64,000 nt of DNA from Chryseobacterium luquanense (GCF_026460945.1 NZ_JAOVZV010000003.1:1-64000), one strand, 5' to 3'. Counted from the stretch's first letter, positions 34,555 to 43,696 are shown. The notes: generated from the letters alone by a model not told the origin. Translations and numbers: made by a program.

Positions 34555-36816
34555 ATGAACTATTCATCGGAGCTCAAAAAAATCGTAACCAGTCAATACG
34601 TGTATTCTTCTATAAGAATTACATTGGCAACGGTGATTCCGTGTTTAGTACTCTCCTACTTTGGTTTGCTTAAAGATTATTTTCTTTTTCCTTTAGGAAC
34701 TAGCTTTGTTGCGTTGACTGATCAACCCGGACCTTTTATCAGACGTCGAAATTCACTTACTTTTGCGATTTTCTGCTTTGTAGTAGTTGCTTTAATTGCA
34801 AGTCTGGTGAAAGGCATCATTCCTCTTGTAATTTTAGAAATTGTTGCTTTCGGAATGTTTTTCTCCCTAATCGGAGTTTACGGACAAAGATTAGCGGCAG
34901 TTGGTTCTTTAGCGTTAGTTGTTTTAGCCATCTTTATTGACGGACATTTAACTGGAGCAAATATTTTTAAAAGTTTACTTATTTTCGCAGCAGGATGTAT
35001 TTGGTTTTTGTTGATTTTCCTTATTGTTACAACGATTCAGCCTTACAAATTGGCAAGTCAGATGATTGGGGAAAACTATCTTCAACTAGCAGAATTTCTT
35101 AGAGTTAAAGCTAATTATTATCAGAAAAACCCAGATTTCGACAAATTAAGTTTACAGATAATCGGAAAGCAGGTCGGAATTAAAAACCTTCAGGAAGAAA
35201 CCCGTGAAACAGTTTTTAAAACCAGAACCATCGTTAACGAATCAACAACAATAAGCCGATTATTAATGTTGATGTTCTTGAATTCAATGGATCTTCATGA
35301 GAAACTCATGACTTCCGAAAGTGATTACAAAAAACTTCAGGAAAGCTTTGAAGACACTGAAATTTTAGTTCAAATTCATGATTATTTAAATATTCTCTCC
35401 GAAGAAATTGCCAACATTGGAATTTCATTACAAAGCAGTACCCGAGCAAGACCCATTTCCAATTTGGATGTTCATGAGCATGAGCTAAATGTTCATTATT
35501 TCGAATTGAGAAATAAACAAATGACTCCCGAAAATCTCGAAAACTTCATGATTTTGCGTCAGATTATGATGCGTATCAGCGAAATTACAAAAGAGATTAA
35601 CGAGATATACAAAGTGTTTTCTCAGAATGTAAAATTGGCGAAAAGTCTTTCTACAGGTTTAGATTTAAAAAAATTTATGCCGAATGAGGAGAAAATTAAT
35701 TTTAAAGTTTTAAAAAGTAACATTTCACTTACCTCATCTCATTTTCGTCATGCGATAAGAATTACAGTAGCGCTTTTATTAGGTTATTTGGTTTCTCTTC
35801 TTCCGTTTGTGGAAATTGGTCACACCTATTGGATTTTAATTACCATTGTTGCTATTTTAAAACCAGCCTACTCGATTACCAAACAAAGAAATCTTCTTCG
35901 TTTTTACGGAACTGTTGCAGGAGCTGTCATTGCGTACGCTTTGTTGCATTTTATTCATATTAATGCAATTCTTTTTGCAATTCTTTTATTGAGCATGATT
36001 TTGTGTTTCAGTTTGCTTAAAGGAAGATATTTTTGGGCAGTTTTATTTATGACAATGTATGTTTTCATGAGTTTTAATTTTTTAAATCCCGGGAATGTAA
36101 ATGTTATTTTTAAAGACAGAATTGTAGATACAATTATTGCCGGTATTATTGCGTTTCTTGTTTCTTATATTGTACTTCCGGTTTGGGAACATACACAGAA
36201 TTTAGATTTAATGAAAAAATCTGCGGAGTCTAATCTCACTTATTTTCACAGTGTAATGTCTAAATTTTTGAATGAAAATTTTGATGTTGAAGATTATAAA
36301 GTGAAGCGTAAAAATGCAATTATTTCTTTAGCCAATCTTTCGGATAATTTTCAGAGAATGATTTCTGATCCTAAAAATCAGCAGAAAAAACTGGAAGTTG
36401 TGCATCAATTTGTGGCCACTTCACATTTGATTACCGCTTACACCGCTTCCCTATCTCAATATGCGAAAAGCAATCAGGAATATCCAGAAATTGATTCTGA
36501 AAGCTGGAGTAAAAAAATAGAATCTGAAATGAATCAGGTCTCAGCAATTCTGAATGGCGATAAAATTACAGAAACATTGAGAATGGACAGCCGTCTCGAA
36601 CCAGAAGATTCGTCAATTGAAGATATGCTTCATAAAAGAAAAACCGAACTTCTGGAAAATGAACATTACGACACAAGAGATCCTAATAAAATATCGCATT
36701 TAACCGAATTGAAAAATATTCACGATGTTTTGGAATTGATTTATGACGTTGCCAAAGAACAGCGAAAAGTAATCGAAAAGTACCGAAACGAAGAAGCTAT
36801 TCCTCCACAATCGTAA
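34555..36816 (+). CDS. FUSC/YccS-family inner-membrane protein
   Basis: The 753-residue protein has two sets of TM helices. The first set is about 20-165, with DYFLFPLGTSFVALTDQPGPFIRRRN. The second, about 395-560, has TYWILITIVAILKPAYSITKQRNLLRFYGTVAGAVIA. Cytoplasmic helical regions lie after each. This is the FUSC/YccS layout related to AaeB-type efflux and ArAE proteins. The transported compound is not known. Its end overlaps the convergent PPTase gene by 20 bp. Confidence 0.85.
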   Translation: MNYSSELKKIVTSQYVYSSIRITLATVIPCLVLSYFGLLKDYFLFPLGTSFVALTDQPGPFIRRRNSLTFAIFCFVVVALIASLVKGIIPLVILEIVAFGMFFSLIGVYGQRLAAVGSLALVVLAIFIDGHLTGANIFKSLLIFAAGCIWFLLIFLIVTTIQPYKLASQMIGENYLQLAEFLRVKANYYQKNPDFDKLSLQIIGKQVGIKNLQEETRETVFKTRTIVNESTTISRLLMLMFLNSMDLHEKLMTSESDYKKLQESFEDTEILVQIHDYLNILSEEIANIGISLQSSTRARPISNLDVHEHELNVHYFELRNKQMTPENLENFMILRQIMMRISEITKEINEIYKVFSQNVKLAKSLSTGLDLKKFMPNEEKINFKVLKSNISLTSSHFRHAIRITVALLLGYLVSLLPFVEIGHTYWILITIVAILKPAYSITKQRNLLRFYGTVAGAVIAYALLHFIHINAILFAILLLSMILCFSLLKGRYFWAVLFMTMYVFMSFNFLNPGNVNVIFKDRIVDTIIAGIIAFLVSYIVLPVWEHTQNLDLMKKSAESNLTYFHSVMSKFLNENFDVEDYKVKRKNAIISLANLSDNFQRMISDPKNQQKKLEVVHQFVATSHLITAYTASLSQYAKSNQEYPEIDSESWSKKIESEMNQVSAILNGDKITETLRMDSRLEPEDSSIEDMLHKRKTELLENEHYDTRDPNKISHLTELKNIHDVLELIYDVAKEQRKVIEKYRNEEAIPPQS

Positions 36817-37411
36817 AGCAATAATCGTCAAAAAATTTCACTCTGGCTTTTAACTCATCTGAAATTTGATCATCATGCACCCTGCAACTGATGTCAAAAA
36901 GATGTTTAAGCTCAAAAGGTTTTACTTCATAATGCTTTTTCAGTGACCAATGTTTTGAATGATGAATTTTATACATACTTTCTTTCACACTCCAGATAAT
37001 TGTATAAAAGATAACTTCAGTATCAAAAGGAATAAATCCACGCTCATTTTCATAGGTAAATTTATCAATAACCCTTAAAATTTTAGGATTAAATTTTTCA
37101 ATATCAATTCCTATTTTATTTTTTGAAATAGCAATCGCAGCAAACGGATAAGAATGGGTAATCGAAATTTCTGCATCCTTCGGAAATAAGTAAGGCTCTC
37201 TTTCTTTGTAAAGAATTTTAGAATTCGGTTTTAAACTTTTCAAAAGTTTTCTCACCATTAGAACCTCCAACAATTTTTTCGGATGATAATCTTTTACTTT
37301 TTCGGCATTTTCAGGTTCTAAAAGCTCATCAATATTTAGTTCATCATTCTCATCATATTTCCAGACAAGAATAGTTGCGTTATCATCAGAAAAATCTCGG
37401 TAAAGAGGCAT
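36797..37411 (-). CDS. 4'-phosphopantetheinyl transferase (Sfp type)
   Basis: The 204-residue protein has the PPTase motifs ISITHSYPFAAIAIS (82-96), G101-I-D-I-E105 (Mg2+/CoA site) and W140-S-V-K-E144-S-M-Y-K148. It transfers phosphopantetheine from CoA to carrier-protein serines, probably ACP since no NRPS/PKS genes are in view. It overlaps the convergent FUSC gene by 20 bp, so no terminator separates them. Confidence 0.88.
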   Translation of the reverse strand: MPLYRDFSDDNATILVWKYDENDELNIDELLEPENAEKVKDYHPKKLLEVLMVRKLLKSLKPNSKILYKEREPYLFPKDAEISITHSYPFAAIAISKNKIGIDIEKFNPKILRVIDKFTYENERGFIPFDTEVIFYTIIWSVKESMYKIHHSKHWSLKKHYEVKPFELKHLFDISCRVHDDQISDELKARVKFFDDYCFTIVEE

Positions 37412-37549
37412 TGGTTTGATTTATTAGGTAAAAATAGCAATTTTTTAAAGCTTCACAAGAATACAGTAAAAACAAAAAATAGCACAAAAGGGTGATTGTA
37501 GAATTTAAACCAAGATCATACCTTTATTAAAACTATAAAACCTGTAGAC

Positions 37550-38350
37550 ATGGATCGAAGAAAATTTTTAAGAAAAACATCGTCTGGTGCTTTAGCAGCT
37601 GCTTTCCTTCCTTTATTATCATTTAAAGAGAGTTCACTAAGTAAAAAAGATGAATATAGTGTAAGAGAATTATTTAAAAAAAATGGTAAAGAATGGCTGA
37701 TTTCAATTACAATTATTTCCGATATTCTAACCCAATTTAAAGAGTCTGGCGATGAGAATAAGGAAGTTGTCATCGAAGCTTTTGACGAGACATCAATTCC
37801 ATCTTACTATAAGATATTAGCACTTACTGAAAAAACAGTTGATGATAAAAATCTACATTTTTTATCATGCAGATTACAAAGCGATAAGACAACTTCTGAA
37901 AATTATAATTTCGCCAAAGAGCTTTTTGGTAAACAAGTCGAAATCGAAATTCACGACAAATGCCACGCTATTATCAGAAATGAAAAGATGGATCTGAAAA
38001 TTAATCTGGGCTTTGAAAAAACCAGCGAGTCACAATGTTTTTTAACATCTGCATGTGTTTTTCATAAAAATCTTCCAGACAACTGTTATGAATTGACAAC
38101 TTTAAGAGCCTTGCGAGAAAATGTAATGAAACCTCATCCTGAATATCAAAAATTAATCTCAGAATATAATATCATTGCACCGCAAATGCTTGTAAAAATA
38201 AATAAAGCTTCCAATAAGGATGAAATATTAGATTATATTTATTCACACTTAGTACTTCCATCGGTTTCATTAATAGAATCGGGGAAAAATGAAGAAGCAA
38301 TTGAATACTATGGAAATTTCGTCAATGAAATGAAATATCTTTACCTATAA
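37550..38350 (+). CDS. Tat-like exported protein with a Cys-rich CFLTSAC segment
   Basis: The 266-residue protein starts MDRRKFLRKTSSGALAAAF, a twin-arginine-type signal (RRKFLRK, 3-9) with a weakly hydrophobic core and no lipobox. An N-terminal module of about 130 residues follows, then a Cys-containing module with C163-FLTSA-C169 and LPDNC179YELTTLRALREN. I recall that pattern at the end of many uncharacterised bacterial proteins (CFLTTAC...GLPDxCxEL...LRxFRD). Cofactor or metal binding by the cysteines is possible but unproven. It stands alone with its own terminator. Confidence 0.65.
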   Translation: MDRRKFLRKTSSGALAAAFLPLLSFKESSLSKKDEYSVRELFKKNGKEWLISITIISDILTQFKESGDENKEVVIEAFDETSIPSYYKILALTEKTVDDKNLHFLSCRLQSDKTTSENYNFAKELFGKQVEIEIHDKCHAIIRNEKMDLKINLGFEKTSESQCFLTSACVFHKNLPDNCYELTTLRALRENVMKPHPEYQKLISEYNIIAPQMLVKINKASNKDEILDYIYSHLVLPSVSLIESGKNEEAIEYYGNFVNEMKYLYL

Positions 38351-38365
38351 ATTAATCCAAAAAAA

Positions 38366-38397
38366 AAGCTCAGTTTATAAAACTGAGCTTTTTTTTA
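38366..38397. terminator. Bidirectional terminator
   Basis: An 11-bp perfect stem, AAGCTCAGTTT with AAACTGAGCTT around a 3-nt loop, has T-runs on both sides, between convergent genes. Confidence 0.9.
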
Positions 38398-38922
38398 TTA
38401 TTTCGCTTGGTGATTCTGATCGTTCCTGTGCTCCATAATTTCAAGATTTGCATCTACGAAATAAGCACTTCCGAAACCGTTTACATAAGCACCTTTCACA
38501 GGAGTTAAAGCGATTAAGATAAAATCTTTCATTTCAGAAATTACATCTACCACTTTACCGTGAGTTTCTTTCAATTGACCAACAACTTGATTCCAAGTTT
38601 CAGAATCTCTTTCAATCTGAGAAGTTGAAGCTTCAATTGTTAACCTTTCACGAGCATAAATTTGCTTTGTAGCAGATTCATCTTCGATAAACATGATTGA
38701 AGTTTTTCTTCCTTCAGAAAGGTTTTTTGTATGTTTTGCCATGAAAGACACTAATATATAAAAAGAGTTTTCTACTTGTACAAACGGAGCATAACTTGAG
38801 TTTGGAGTTCCTTCTGCATCTACAGTTGCCAAAATAATACTTTGGGTTCTTGCGATTAATTCTTTCACTTTTGGAGCAAGAGGTTTAGCCTGTCTTTGAG
38901 CTTCTTCCTGTGTATGATTCAT
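38398..38922 (-). CDS. HugZ-like pyridoxamine-phosphate-oxidase-fold protein (heme utilisation)
   Basis: The 174-residue split-barrel protein contains ILATVDAEGTPNSSYAPFV, FYILVSFMAKHTKNL and, near the end, VNGFGSAYFVD. The G-F-G-x-A-Y element is typical of HugZ/HutZ heme-degrading proteins and separates them from PdxH. It may release iron from heme in the cytoplasm. A -7 box lies 19 bp upstream. No Fur box or heme uptake gene was seen nearby. Confidence 0.78.
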   Translation of the reverse strand: MNHTQEEAQRQAKPLAPKVKELIARTQSIILATVDAEGTPNSSYAPFVQVENSFYILVSFMAKHTKNLSEGRKTSIMFIEDESATKQIYARERLTIEASTSQIERDSETWNQVVGQLKETHGKVVDVISEMKDFILIALTPVKGAYVNGFGSAYFVDANLEIMEHRNDQNHQAK

Positions 38923-38941
38923 AATAAAGATTTATTTTCTG

Positions 38942-38949
38942 CAAAAATA
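38942..38949 (-). promoter_or_regulatory. -7 box (TATTTTTG) of the HugZ-like gene
   Basis: TATTTTTG on the minus strand matches TAnnTTTG, 19 bp before the ATG; no clear -33 TTG. Confidence 0.45.
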
Positions 38950-39041
38950 CACTATTTAGAATTAAAATAAATAGATTTAAGTCTGTAAAATCTCATATTT
39001 GTGAAGTTAGAGGCCTGTTTTTTTATCTAAATTATATGTTG

Positions 39042-39049
39042 TAATTTTG
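39042..39049 (+). promoter_or_regulatory. -7 box (TAATTTTG) of ahcY
   Basis: TAATTTTG matches TAnnTTTG, predicting a leader of about 32 nt. No SAH riboswitch fold could be recognised in so short a leader. Confidence 0.45.
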
Positions 39050-39086
39050 CACTTTAAATATTTGAATTTAAATCATTCATTAAGAT

Positions 39087-40403
39087 ATGAGTACAACAAC
39101 ACAATACGTTCCTTATAAAGTTAAGGACATCTCCCTTGCAGAATGGGGAAGAAAAGAAATTACTTTGGCAGAAGCTGAAATGCCTGGCTTGATGTCTATC
39201 CGTGAAGAATTCGGACCATCTCAGCCATTGAAAGGAGCTAGAATCGCAGGATGTCTTCACATGACGATCCAGACTGCAGTTTTGATCGAAACTTTAGTTG
39301 CTCTTGGAGCTGAAGTTACTTGGTCTTCTTGTAACATTTTCTCTACTCAGGATCATGCTGCTGCTGCTATTGCTGCTGCCGGAATTCCTGTTTATGCTTG
39401 GAAAGGTCTTAACGAAGAAGAATTCGACTGGTGTATTGAGCAGACTTTATTCTTCGGTGAAGACAGAAAACCATTAAACATGATTTTGGATGATGGTGGT
39501 GATTTAACGAATATGGTTTTCGACAGATACCCGGAATTCACAAAAGACATCAAAGGACTTTCTGAAGAAACTACTACAGGAGTTCACAGATTGTACGAAA
39601 GAATGAAAAACGGAACTTTGGTAATGCCTGCAATCAACGTAAATGATTCAGTGACAAAATCTAAGTTTGACAACAAATACGGATGTAAAGAATCTGCAGT
39701 AGATGCTGTAAGAAGAGCTACTGACATTATGTTGGCTGGTAAAAGAGTTGTAGTTTGCGGATACGGTGACGTAGGTAAAGGAACTGCTGCATCTTTCAGA
39801 GGAGCTGGTTCTATCGTTACGGTTACTGAGATCGACCCAATTTGTGCTTTACAGGCTGCAATGGATGGTTTTGAAGTAAAAAGATTAGATACTGTCGTTG
39901 ATAATGCAGACATCGTAATCACGACTACAGGTAACTTCAACATTGTAAGAAAAGAGCATTTCTTGAAATTAAAAGATAAAGCAATCGTTTGTAACATTGG
40001 TCACTTCGATAACGAAATCGATATGGCTTGGTTGAACGAAAACTATGGTCACACAAAATCTGAAGTGAAGCCACAAGTTGATATCTACACTTTGGAAGAA
40101 GGTAAAGAAGTGATCATTCTTGCTGAAGGTAGATTGGTAAACTTAGGTTGCGCAACGGGTCACCCAAGTTTTGTAATGTCTAACTCTTTCTCTAACCAAA
40201 CTTTGGCTCAGATTGAACTGTGGACTAATTCTGAAGCTTACGGAAATGAAGTTTATATGCTACCAAAACATTTAGATGAAAAAGTAGCTGCTTTACACCT
40301 TAAGAAATTAAGCGTTGAGCTAGAAGTTCTTTCTACTGAACAAGCTGAGTATATCGGTGTAGATGTAAAAGGACCATACAAACCAGAATATTACAGATAT
40401 TAA
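39087..40403 (+). CDS. ahcY: Adenosylhomocysteinase
   Basis: The 438-residue SAH hydrolase splits S-adenosylhomocysteine to adenosine and homocysteine, keeping SAM methylation running. Motifs present include [23 protein letters not shown], the [16 protein letters not shown] loop, the NAD-binding G-Y-G-D-V-G-K-G, and C-terminal [14 protein letters not shown] with [10 protein letters not shown] (substrate and NAD contacts). The coding bias is cleaner than its neighbours (highly expressed). A single-gene unit with a terminator. Confidence 0.97.
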   Translation: MSTTTQYVPYKVKDISLAEWGRKEITLAEAEMPGLMSIREEFGPSQPLKGARIAGCLHMTIQTAVLIETLVALGAEVTWSSCNIFSTQDHAAAAIAAAGIPVYAWKGLNEEEFDWCIEQTLFFGEDRKPLNMILDDGGDLTNMVFDRYPEFTKDIKGLSEETTTGVHRLYERMKNGTLVMPAINVNDSVTKSKFDNKYGCKESAVDAVRRATDIMLAGKRVVVCGYGDVGKGTAASFRGAGSIVTVTEIDPICALQAAMDGFEVKRLDTVVDNADIVITTTGNFNIVRKEHFLKLKDKAIVCNIGHFDNEIDMAWLNENYGHTKSEVKPQVDIYTLEEGKEVIILAEGRLVNLGCATGHPSFVMSNSFSNQTLAQIELWTNSEAYGNEVYMLPKHLDEKVAALHLKKLSVELEVLSTEQAEYIGVDVKGPYKPEYYRY

Positions 40404-40422
40404 TCTGTTTTAAATATAAAGT

Positions 40423-40456
40423 AAAATCCCATTATTCAAAATAGTGGGATTTTTTA
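40423..40456 (+). terminator. Intrinsic terminator of ahcY
   Basis: AAAATCCCATTAT pairs with ATAGTGGGATTTT with one wobble, then TTTA. Confidence 0.8.
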
Positions 40457-40516
40457 TTTGGAATTCTTTTCAATCTCAAGAATGAATCCTTACTTTTGAA
40501 CAATTAAAATTTAAAA

Positions 40517-41323
40517 ATGAAAAAATACTTTTTCCTGAGTTTAATGAGTTCTGTTGTTATCTTTAACAGCTGTAATAGCACAGATGAAAATGAAATTATT
40601 ACTGATCCTGTAGAACAAAGAATATTGTTGAGCAAAGTCACTACAGTTTATTATGACAATCCAGCAAGTCCTCAAACCACTGTTTCAACATTGGAATATA
40701 ATAATCAGGGACAACTTACAAAAACAGTATCTTTAGGAGAATCTTCTATTATTGAATATAATTCTTCGGGGAAACCTTTTAAAATAAATCACTACAAAGC
40801 TGATGGAACCTTAGACTACTATTCATCATTTAGTTACAATGGTGAAAATCTTACAAACATCAAAGCAATCTACGACGAGACAAGTTTAAACCGAACAATA
40901 AATTATACATACAGCAACGGAAAGGTAGCAAATTCTACTCTTTGCCAAACCGAAAATTGCAGCAATCCAATTATATCAACCTACACTTACAACGGTGATA
41001 ATATTACTGTAGAAACTTCAGAAATGAGTGGCGGAATTTCTTCATCAAACAAACGTGAATATCTATATGACAATCAGCTGAATCCTTATACTTTTACCAA
41101 TAAATATTTCAGAATCATGATGGGTGGAGCGTATGCTATGAGTAAAAACAATTATGCTTCTGAAAAAATTAGTTATAAAGACAGTGCGGGTAATTGGGTG
41201 CAGAATCAGCAAATAATTTATGACATTACGTACAACAGTGCACAATTACCAACTCAAGTTATTGGCAAAAGCACAAACGGAACTAATTATGTAAAATATA
41301 ATTATGAATATATTCTTCAATAA
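40517..41323 (+). CDS. Lipoprotein with YD/RHS-like repeats
   Basis: The 268-residue lipoprotein has its lipobox at Cys19 (FNSC) and an Asp/Glu-rich start after it. The mature part holds several strand repeats of the YD type: STLEYNNQGQLTKT, SIIEYNSSGKPFKI, FSYNGENLTNI, YTYSNGKVANS and STYTYNGDNITVE. Such repeats form beta sheets in cell-surface proteins of Bacteroidetes. Only a handful are present, so it is a short member and not an Rhs toxin. Role unknown. Confidence 0.72.
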   Translation: MKKYFFLSLMSSVVIFNSCNSTDENEIITDPVEQRILLSKVTTVYYDNPASPQTTVSTLEYNNQGQLTKTVSLGESSIIEYNSSGKPFKINHYKADGTLDYYSSFSYNGENLTNIKAIYDETSLNRTINYTYSNGKVANSTLCQTENCSNPIISTYTYNGDNITVETSEMSGGISSSNKREYLYDNQLNPYTFTNKYFRIMMGGAYAMSKNNYASEKISYKDSAGNWVQNQQIIYDITYNSAQLPTQVIGKSTNGTNYVKYNYEYILQ

Positions 41324-41364
41324 TTAAATTAAAACTTTACTTTTTGAATTGTAGCTTACTAAAA

Positions 41365-41400
41365 GAGATTGCTTCGTCTCTCACGCTCCTCGCAATGACA
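41365..41400. repeat. Short intergenic repeat GAGATTGCTTC...CGCAATGAC
   Basis: It has the same ends as the element at 8303-8332, with a different middle (GTCTCTCACGCTCCT). It lies between convergent genes. Confidence 0.6.
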
Positions 41401-41404
41401 CAAA

Positions 41405-41437
41405 AAAAAGAGACTATCGTAATGACAGTCTCTTTTT
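41405..41437. terminator. Bidirectional terminator between the lipoprotein gene and purA
   Basis: AAAAAGAGACT (41405-41415) pairs with AGTCTCTTTTT (41427-41437) around an 11-nt loop. Confidence 0.8.
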
Positions 41438-41456
41438 ATTTATTTAAAGATATTCC

Positions 41457-42743
41457 TTAAAATAATTCTTTTCTGATAATGTTCTGACTTCTTTCCGGTC
41501 CAACAGAAACTAAGTAAACATTGATTCCCAGATACTTCTCGATGAACTCGATGTATTTCTGAGCTGTGTCCGGAAGTTCGTCGTAGCTTCTTACTTTTGT
41601 AAGATCTTCTTTCCAACCCGGTAAATCTTGGTAGATTGGCTCGTAGTTGTATAATTTTTCTGTTGAAGAAGTGAAATAATCGATGATTTTTCCGTCTTCA
41701 GTTTTGTAATGCGTTACGATTTTCAGGTTTTCAATTCCCGTAAGAACGTCTAATTTCGTAATGACTAAGTTATTGATACCGTTGATCATACAAGCATGCT
41801 TTAAAGAAACAAGGTCTAACCAACCTGTTCTTCTTGGTCTACCTGTCGTAGCTCCGAATTCACCACCAATTTGTCTGATGCTTTCTCCTAGCTCATTGTC
41901 CAGTTCAGAAGGGAAAGGTCCGTTTCCTACTCTTGTGCAATATGCTTTGGCAACACCGATCAAATTCTGAAGTGAAGTTGGCGGAACACCAGCTCCTGTA
42001 CAAACTCCTCCGGTTGAAGGAGAAGATGAAGTTACATACGGATAAGTTCCAAAGTCGATATCCAACATCAAAGCTTGCGCTCCTTCGAATAAAACGTTTT
42101 TACCATCTCTGATAGCTTCGTTTAATTCTAATTCAGTATCAACGATTCTGTCTTGAAGCTGTTTTCCGATTTCTAAATATTCGTTGTAAATTTCTTCAAC
42201 GTCTAATGTCGGTTTTCCGTAATATTTTTCGAAAAGAGAATTCTTAATTTTTAAGTTTTTCTCGATTTTGTCTCTTAAAATCTCAGGATTCAGAAGGTCA
42301 ATCATTCTGATACCAACTCTTGCAATTTTATCTTCATAGCAAGGTCCGATCCCTTTTTTCGTTGTTCCGATCTGCGTTCCTCCGTGCTCTTCTTCACGGT
42401 AAGTATCCAAAAGAATGTGGTAAGGCATGATAACATGCGCTCTTCTGCTGATAAAAATGTGATCAGTTCTCATGTTTTTGCTTTCGATCTGATTCACCTC
42501 CTTAATGAAAGATTTAGGATTTACCACTACACCGTTGGCAATGATACACTTCCCTTTGCACTGAAGAACTCCCGATGGAAGAAGGTGCAAAACAAATTTT
42601 TCATCGCCTACATAAACTGTATGACCAGCGTTATCGCCTCCTTGGAAACGAACAACGTAATCAGATTTTGCCGATAAAACATCCGTGATTTTTCCTTTAC
42701 CTTCATCTCCATACTGAAGACCTACAACTACGTAAGTTGACAT
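41457..42743 (-). CDS. purA: Adenylosuccinate synthetase
   Basis: The 428-residue enzyme joins IMP and aspartate using GTP, the first committed step to AMP. Motifs: GDEGKGKITD and GGDNAGHTV near the N-terminus (GTP loop and catalytic Asp/His), GTTKKGIGPCYEDK, FEGAQALMLDIDFGTYPYVTSS, and TTGRPRRTGWLDLV. A TTG-N20-TAATTTTG promoter lies directly upstream, with no sign of a purine riboswitch. Confidence 0.97.
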   Translation of the reverse strand: MSTYVVVGLQYGDEGKGKITDVLSAKSDYVVRFQGGDNAGHTVYVGDEKFVLHLLPSGVLQCKGKCIIANGVVVNPKSFIKEVNQIESKNMRTDHIFISRRAHVIMPYHILLDTYREEEHGGTQIGTTKKGIGPCYEDKIARVGIRMIDLLNPEILRDKIEKNLKIKNSLFEKYYGKPTLDVEEIYNEYLEIGKQLQDRIVDTELELNEAIRDGKNVLFEGAQALMLDIDFGTYPYVTSSSPSTGGVCTGAGVPPTSLQNLIGVAKAYCTRVGNGPFPSELDNELGESIRQIGGEFGATTGRPRRTGWLDLVSLKHACMINGINNLVITKLDVLTGIENLKIVTHYKTEDGKIIDYFTSSTEKLYNYEPIYQDLPGWKEDLTKVRSYDELPDTAQKYIEFIEKYLGINVYLVSVGPERSQNIIRKELF

Positions 42744-42768
42744 ATTTTACTTTTATTTTAGATTCATG

Positions 42769-42799
42769 CAAAATTACTTTTAAAAAATTGGGTGGGCAA
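42769..42799 (-). promoter_or_regulatory. purA promoter (TTG-N20-TAATTTTG)
   Basis: On the minus strand TTG (42799-42797) is followed after 20 bp by TAATTTTG (42776-42769). This fits the Bacteroidetes consensus, about 25 bp before the purA ATG. Confidence 0.6.
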
Positions 42800-42874
42800 A
42801 TTTGCGGTGGATTTTATTTTTGGGTGGAGTGAAAATCATGGGATTGAAGTTGTAATTTTGATATCAAATTAGAT

Positions 42875-42882
42875 TATATTTG
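42875..42882 (+). promoter_or_regulatory. -7 box (TATATTTG) ahead of the antitoxin-tail-like ORF
   Basis: TATATTTG matches TAnnTTTG. A start near 42888 would place the 41-codon ORF (42911) as first cistron with a leader of about 22 nt. Confidence 0.45.
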
Positions 42883-42910
42883 AAAATAAATTATTTTAAA
42901 AACATATCTT

Positions 42911-43036
42911 TTGAAAAACAAATCCACACTATTAAAATTACAAATTGAATTACAAAAAGGCGAAAATTCAGATTTCGTTAAAAACTTCAATCGAAAAAAC
43001 TTTTTAAACAATCTTCACAAAAAATACATAAAATAA
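42911..43036 (+). CDS. 41-residue ORF resembling the C-terminal tail of a ParD-type antitoxin
   Basis: A TTG opens a 41-codon frame ending 1 bp before the next ATG. The middle, QKGENSDFVKNFNRKNFLNN, followed by LHKKYI, has the spacing of the toxin-binding tail of ParD-like antitoxins (xEGxxSGFxxDFDxxxFLxxLxxK). The N-terminal ribbon-helix-helix DNA-binding half is absent, and no room exists for it downstream of the predicted promoter. No ParE toxin follows. It may be a real truncated antitoxin or the relic of one. The start codon and expression are inferred. Confidence 0.45.
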   Translation: MKNKSTLLKLQIELQKGENSDFVKNFNRKNFLNNLHKKYIK

Positions 43037-43037
43037 A

Positions 43038-43640
43038 ATGCAAGAAAACTCTAAAGATGAATTTCTGAAAATAGCAAGACAATATCTCTTGGAAAACATT
43101 GGTGATGATGTAGATGTTGTTCAAGAATCTGTGGAAGATTTTGAAGATTTATTTTATTTTTCATATCAGTCAAAAGAATTTCTGAATACTAAGAACTTTG
43201 AAGATAAGCTTATCGGGCAAGGTCCTATCTTTATTATTAAAAAAGATGGAAGAATAGTCAGTTATGGAAGTGCTTTTGGAAGTAGAGAAGCAAGAATTGA
43301 TGTTATTAATAAATTAAACAAAGAAAGATTAATCCGAATTTTTCAGGAAGATTATGATATTTGGGAGACTGATTACGATTTGGTAATTAATAAAATTTAC
43401 GAAAGAGACAAAGAGCGAATAATTTCAATGCTTCTGAAATATAAAACTCAATATACTCTTACAAATCAAAACAAGGAAACATCATATCATTTTTTCAATA
43501 AAGACCAACTCCAAAAGAAATTTAAAAAACTTCCGTTGAATTTAGGAAAGCTATTTAATGACTCCCTTGATAATGTACTTGTTGAACTTATAAATAATTA
43601 TCCATATTGTGAGTTTACACTTTTGCAAGAATCTAAATAA
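43038..43640 (+). CDS. Imm35/YrhB-like immunity-type protein
   Basis: The 200-residue soluble protein begins with a helix (FLKIARQYLLEN). A strand-turn module follows (about 38-75: FYFSYQSKEFLNTKNFEDKLIGQGPIFIIKKDGRIVSYGSA) resembling YrhB/Imm35 immunity domains, which have YxS-x-EYL...xGNGPIIVDKxTG. The C-terminal 110 residues are helical and unassigned. Imm35 proteins protect against polymorphic toxins; no toxin gene is visible beside it, so it would be an orphan immunity gene. It starts 1 bp after the small ORF, so the two are probably coupled. Confidence 0.6.
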   Translation: MQENSKDEFLKIARQYLLENIGDDVDVVQESVEDFEDLFYFSYQSKEFLNTKNFEDKLIGQGPIFIIKKDGRIVSYGSAFGSREARIDVINKLNKERLIRIFQEDYDIWETDYDLVINKIYERDKERIISMLLKYKTQYTLTNQNKETSYHFFNKDQLQKKFKKLPLNLGKLFNDSLDNVLVELINNYPYCEFTLLQESK

Positions 43641-43696
43641 TTGTTATCATTCCGCAGAAACCTTTCAACAACATAGATTCCTGCGAAATGACAAAC
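43641..43696. repeat. Palindromic intergenic repeat (TTATCATTCCGCAG...CTGCGAAATGACAA)
   Basis: The left arm TTATCATTCCGCAGAAA opposes TTCCTGCGAAATGACAA; the reverse complement of the latter is TTGTCATTTCGCAGGAA. It shares outer arms with the element at 5039-5103. It sits between convergent genes and may also act as a transcript-end hairpin. Confidence 0.6.

Noticed and set aside
39000..39086. SAH riboswitch upstream of ahcY
   Set aside because: The predicted leader is only about 32 nt, too short for the known fold, and no conserved core was seen.
40517..41323. Rhs/YD polymorphic toxin
   Set aside because: Only a few YD-like repeats, a lipoprotein signal, and no C-terminal toxin domain or immunity gene next to it.
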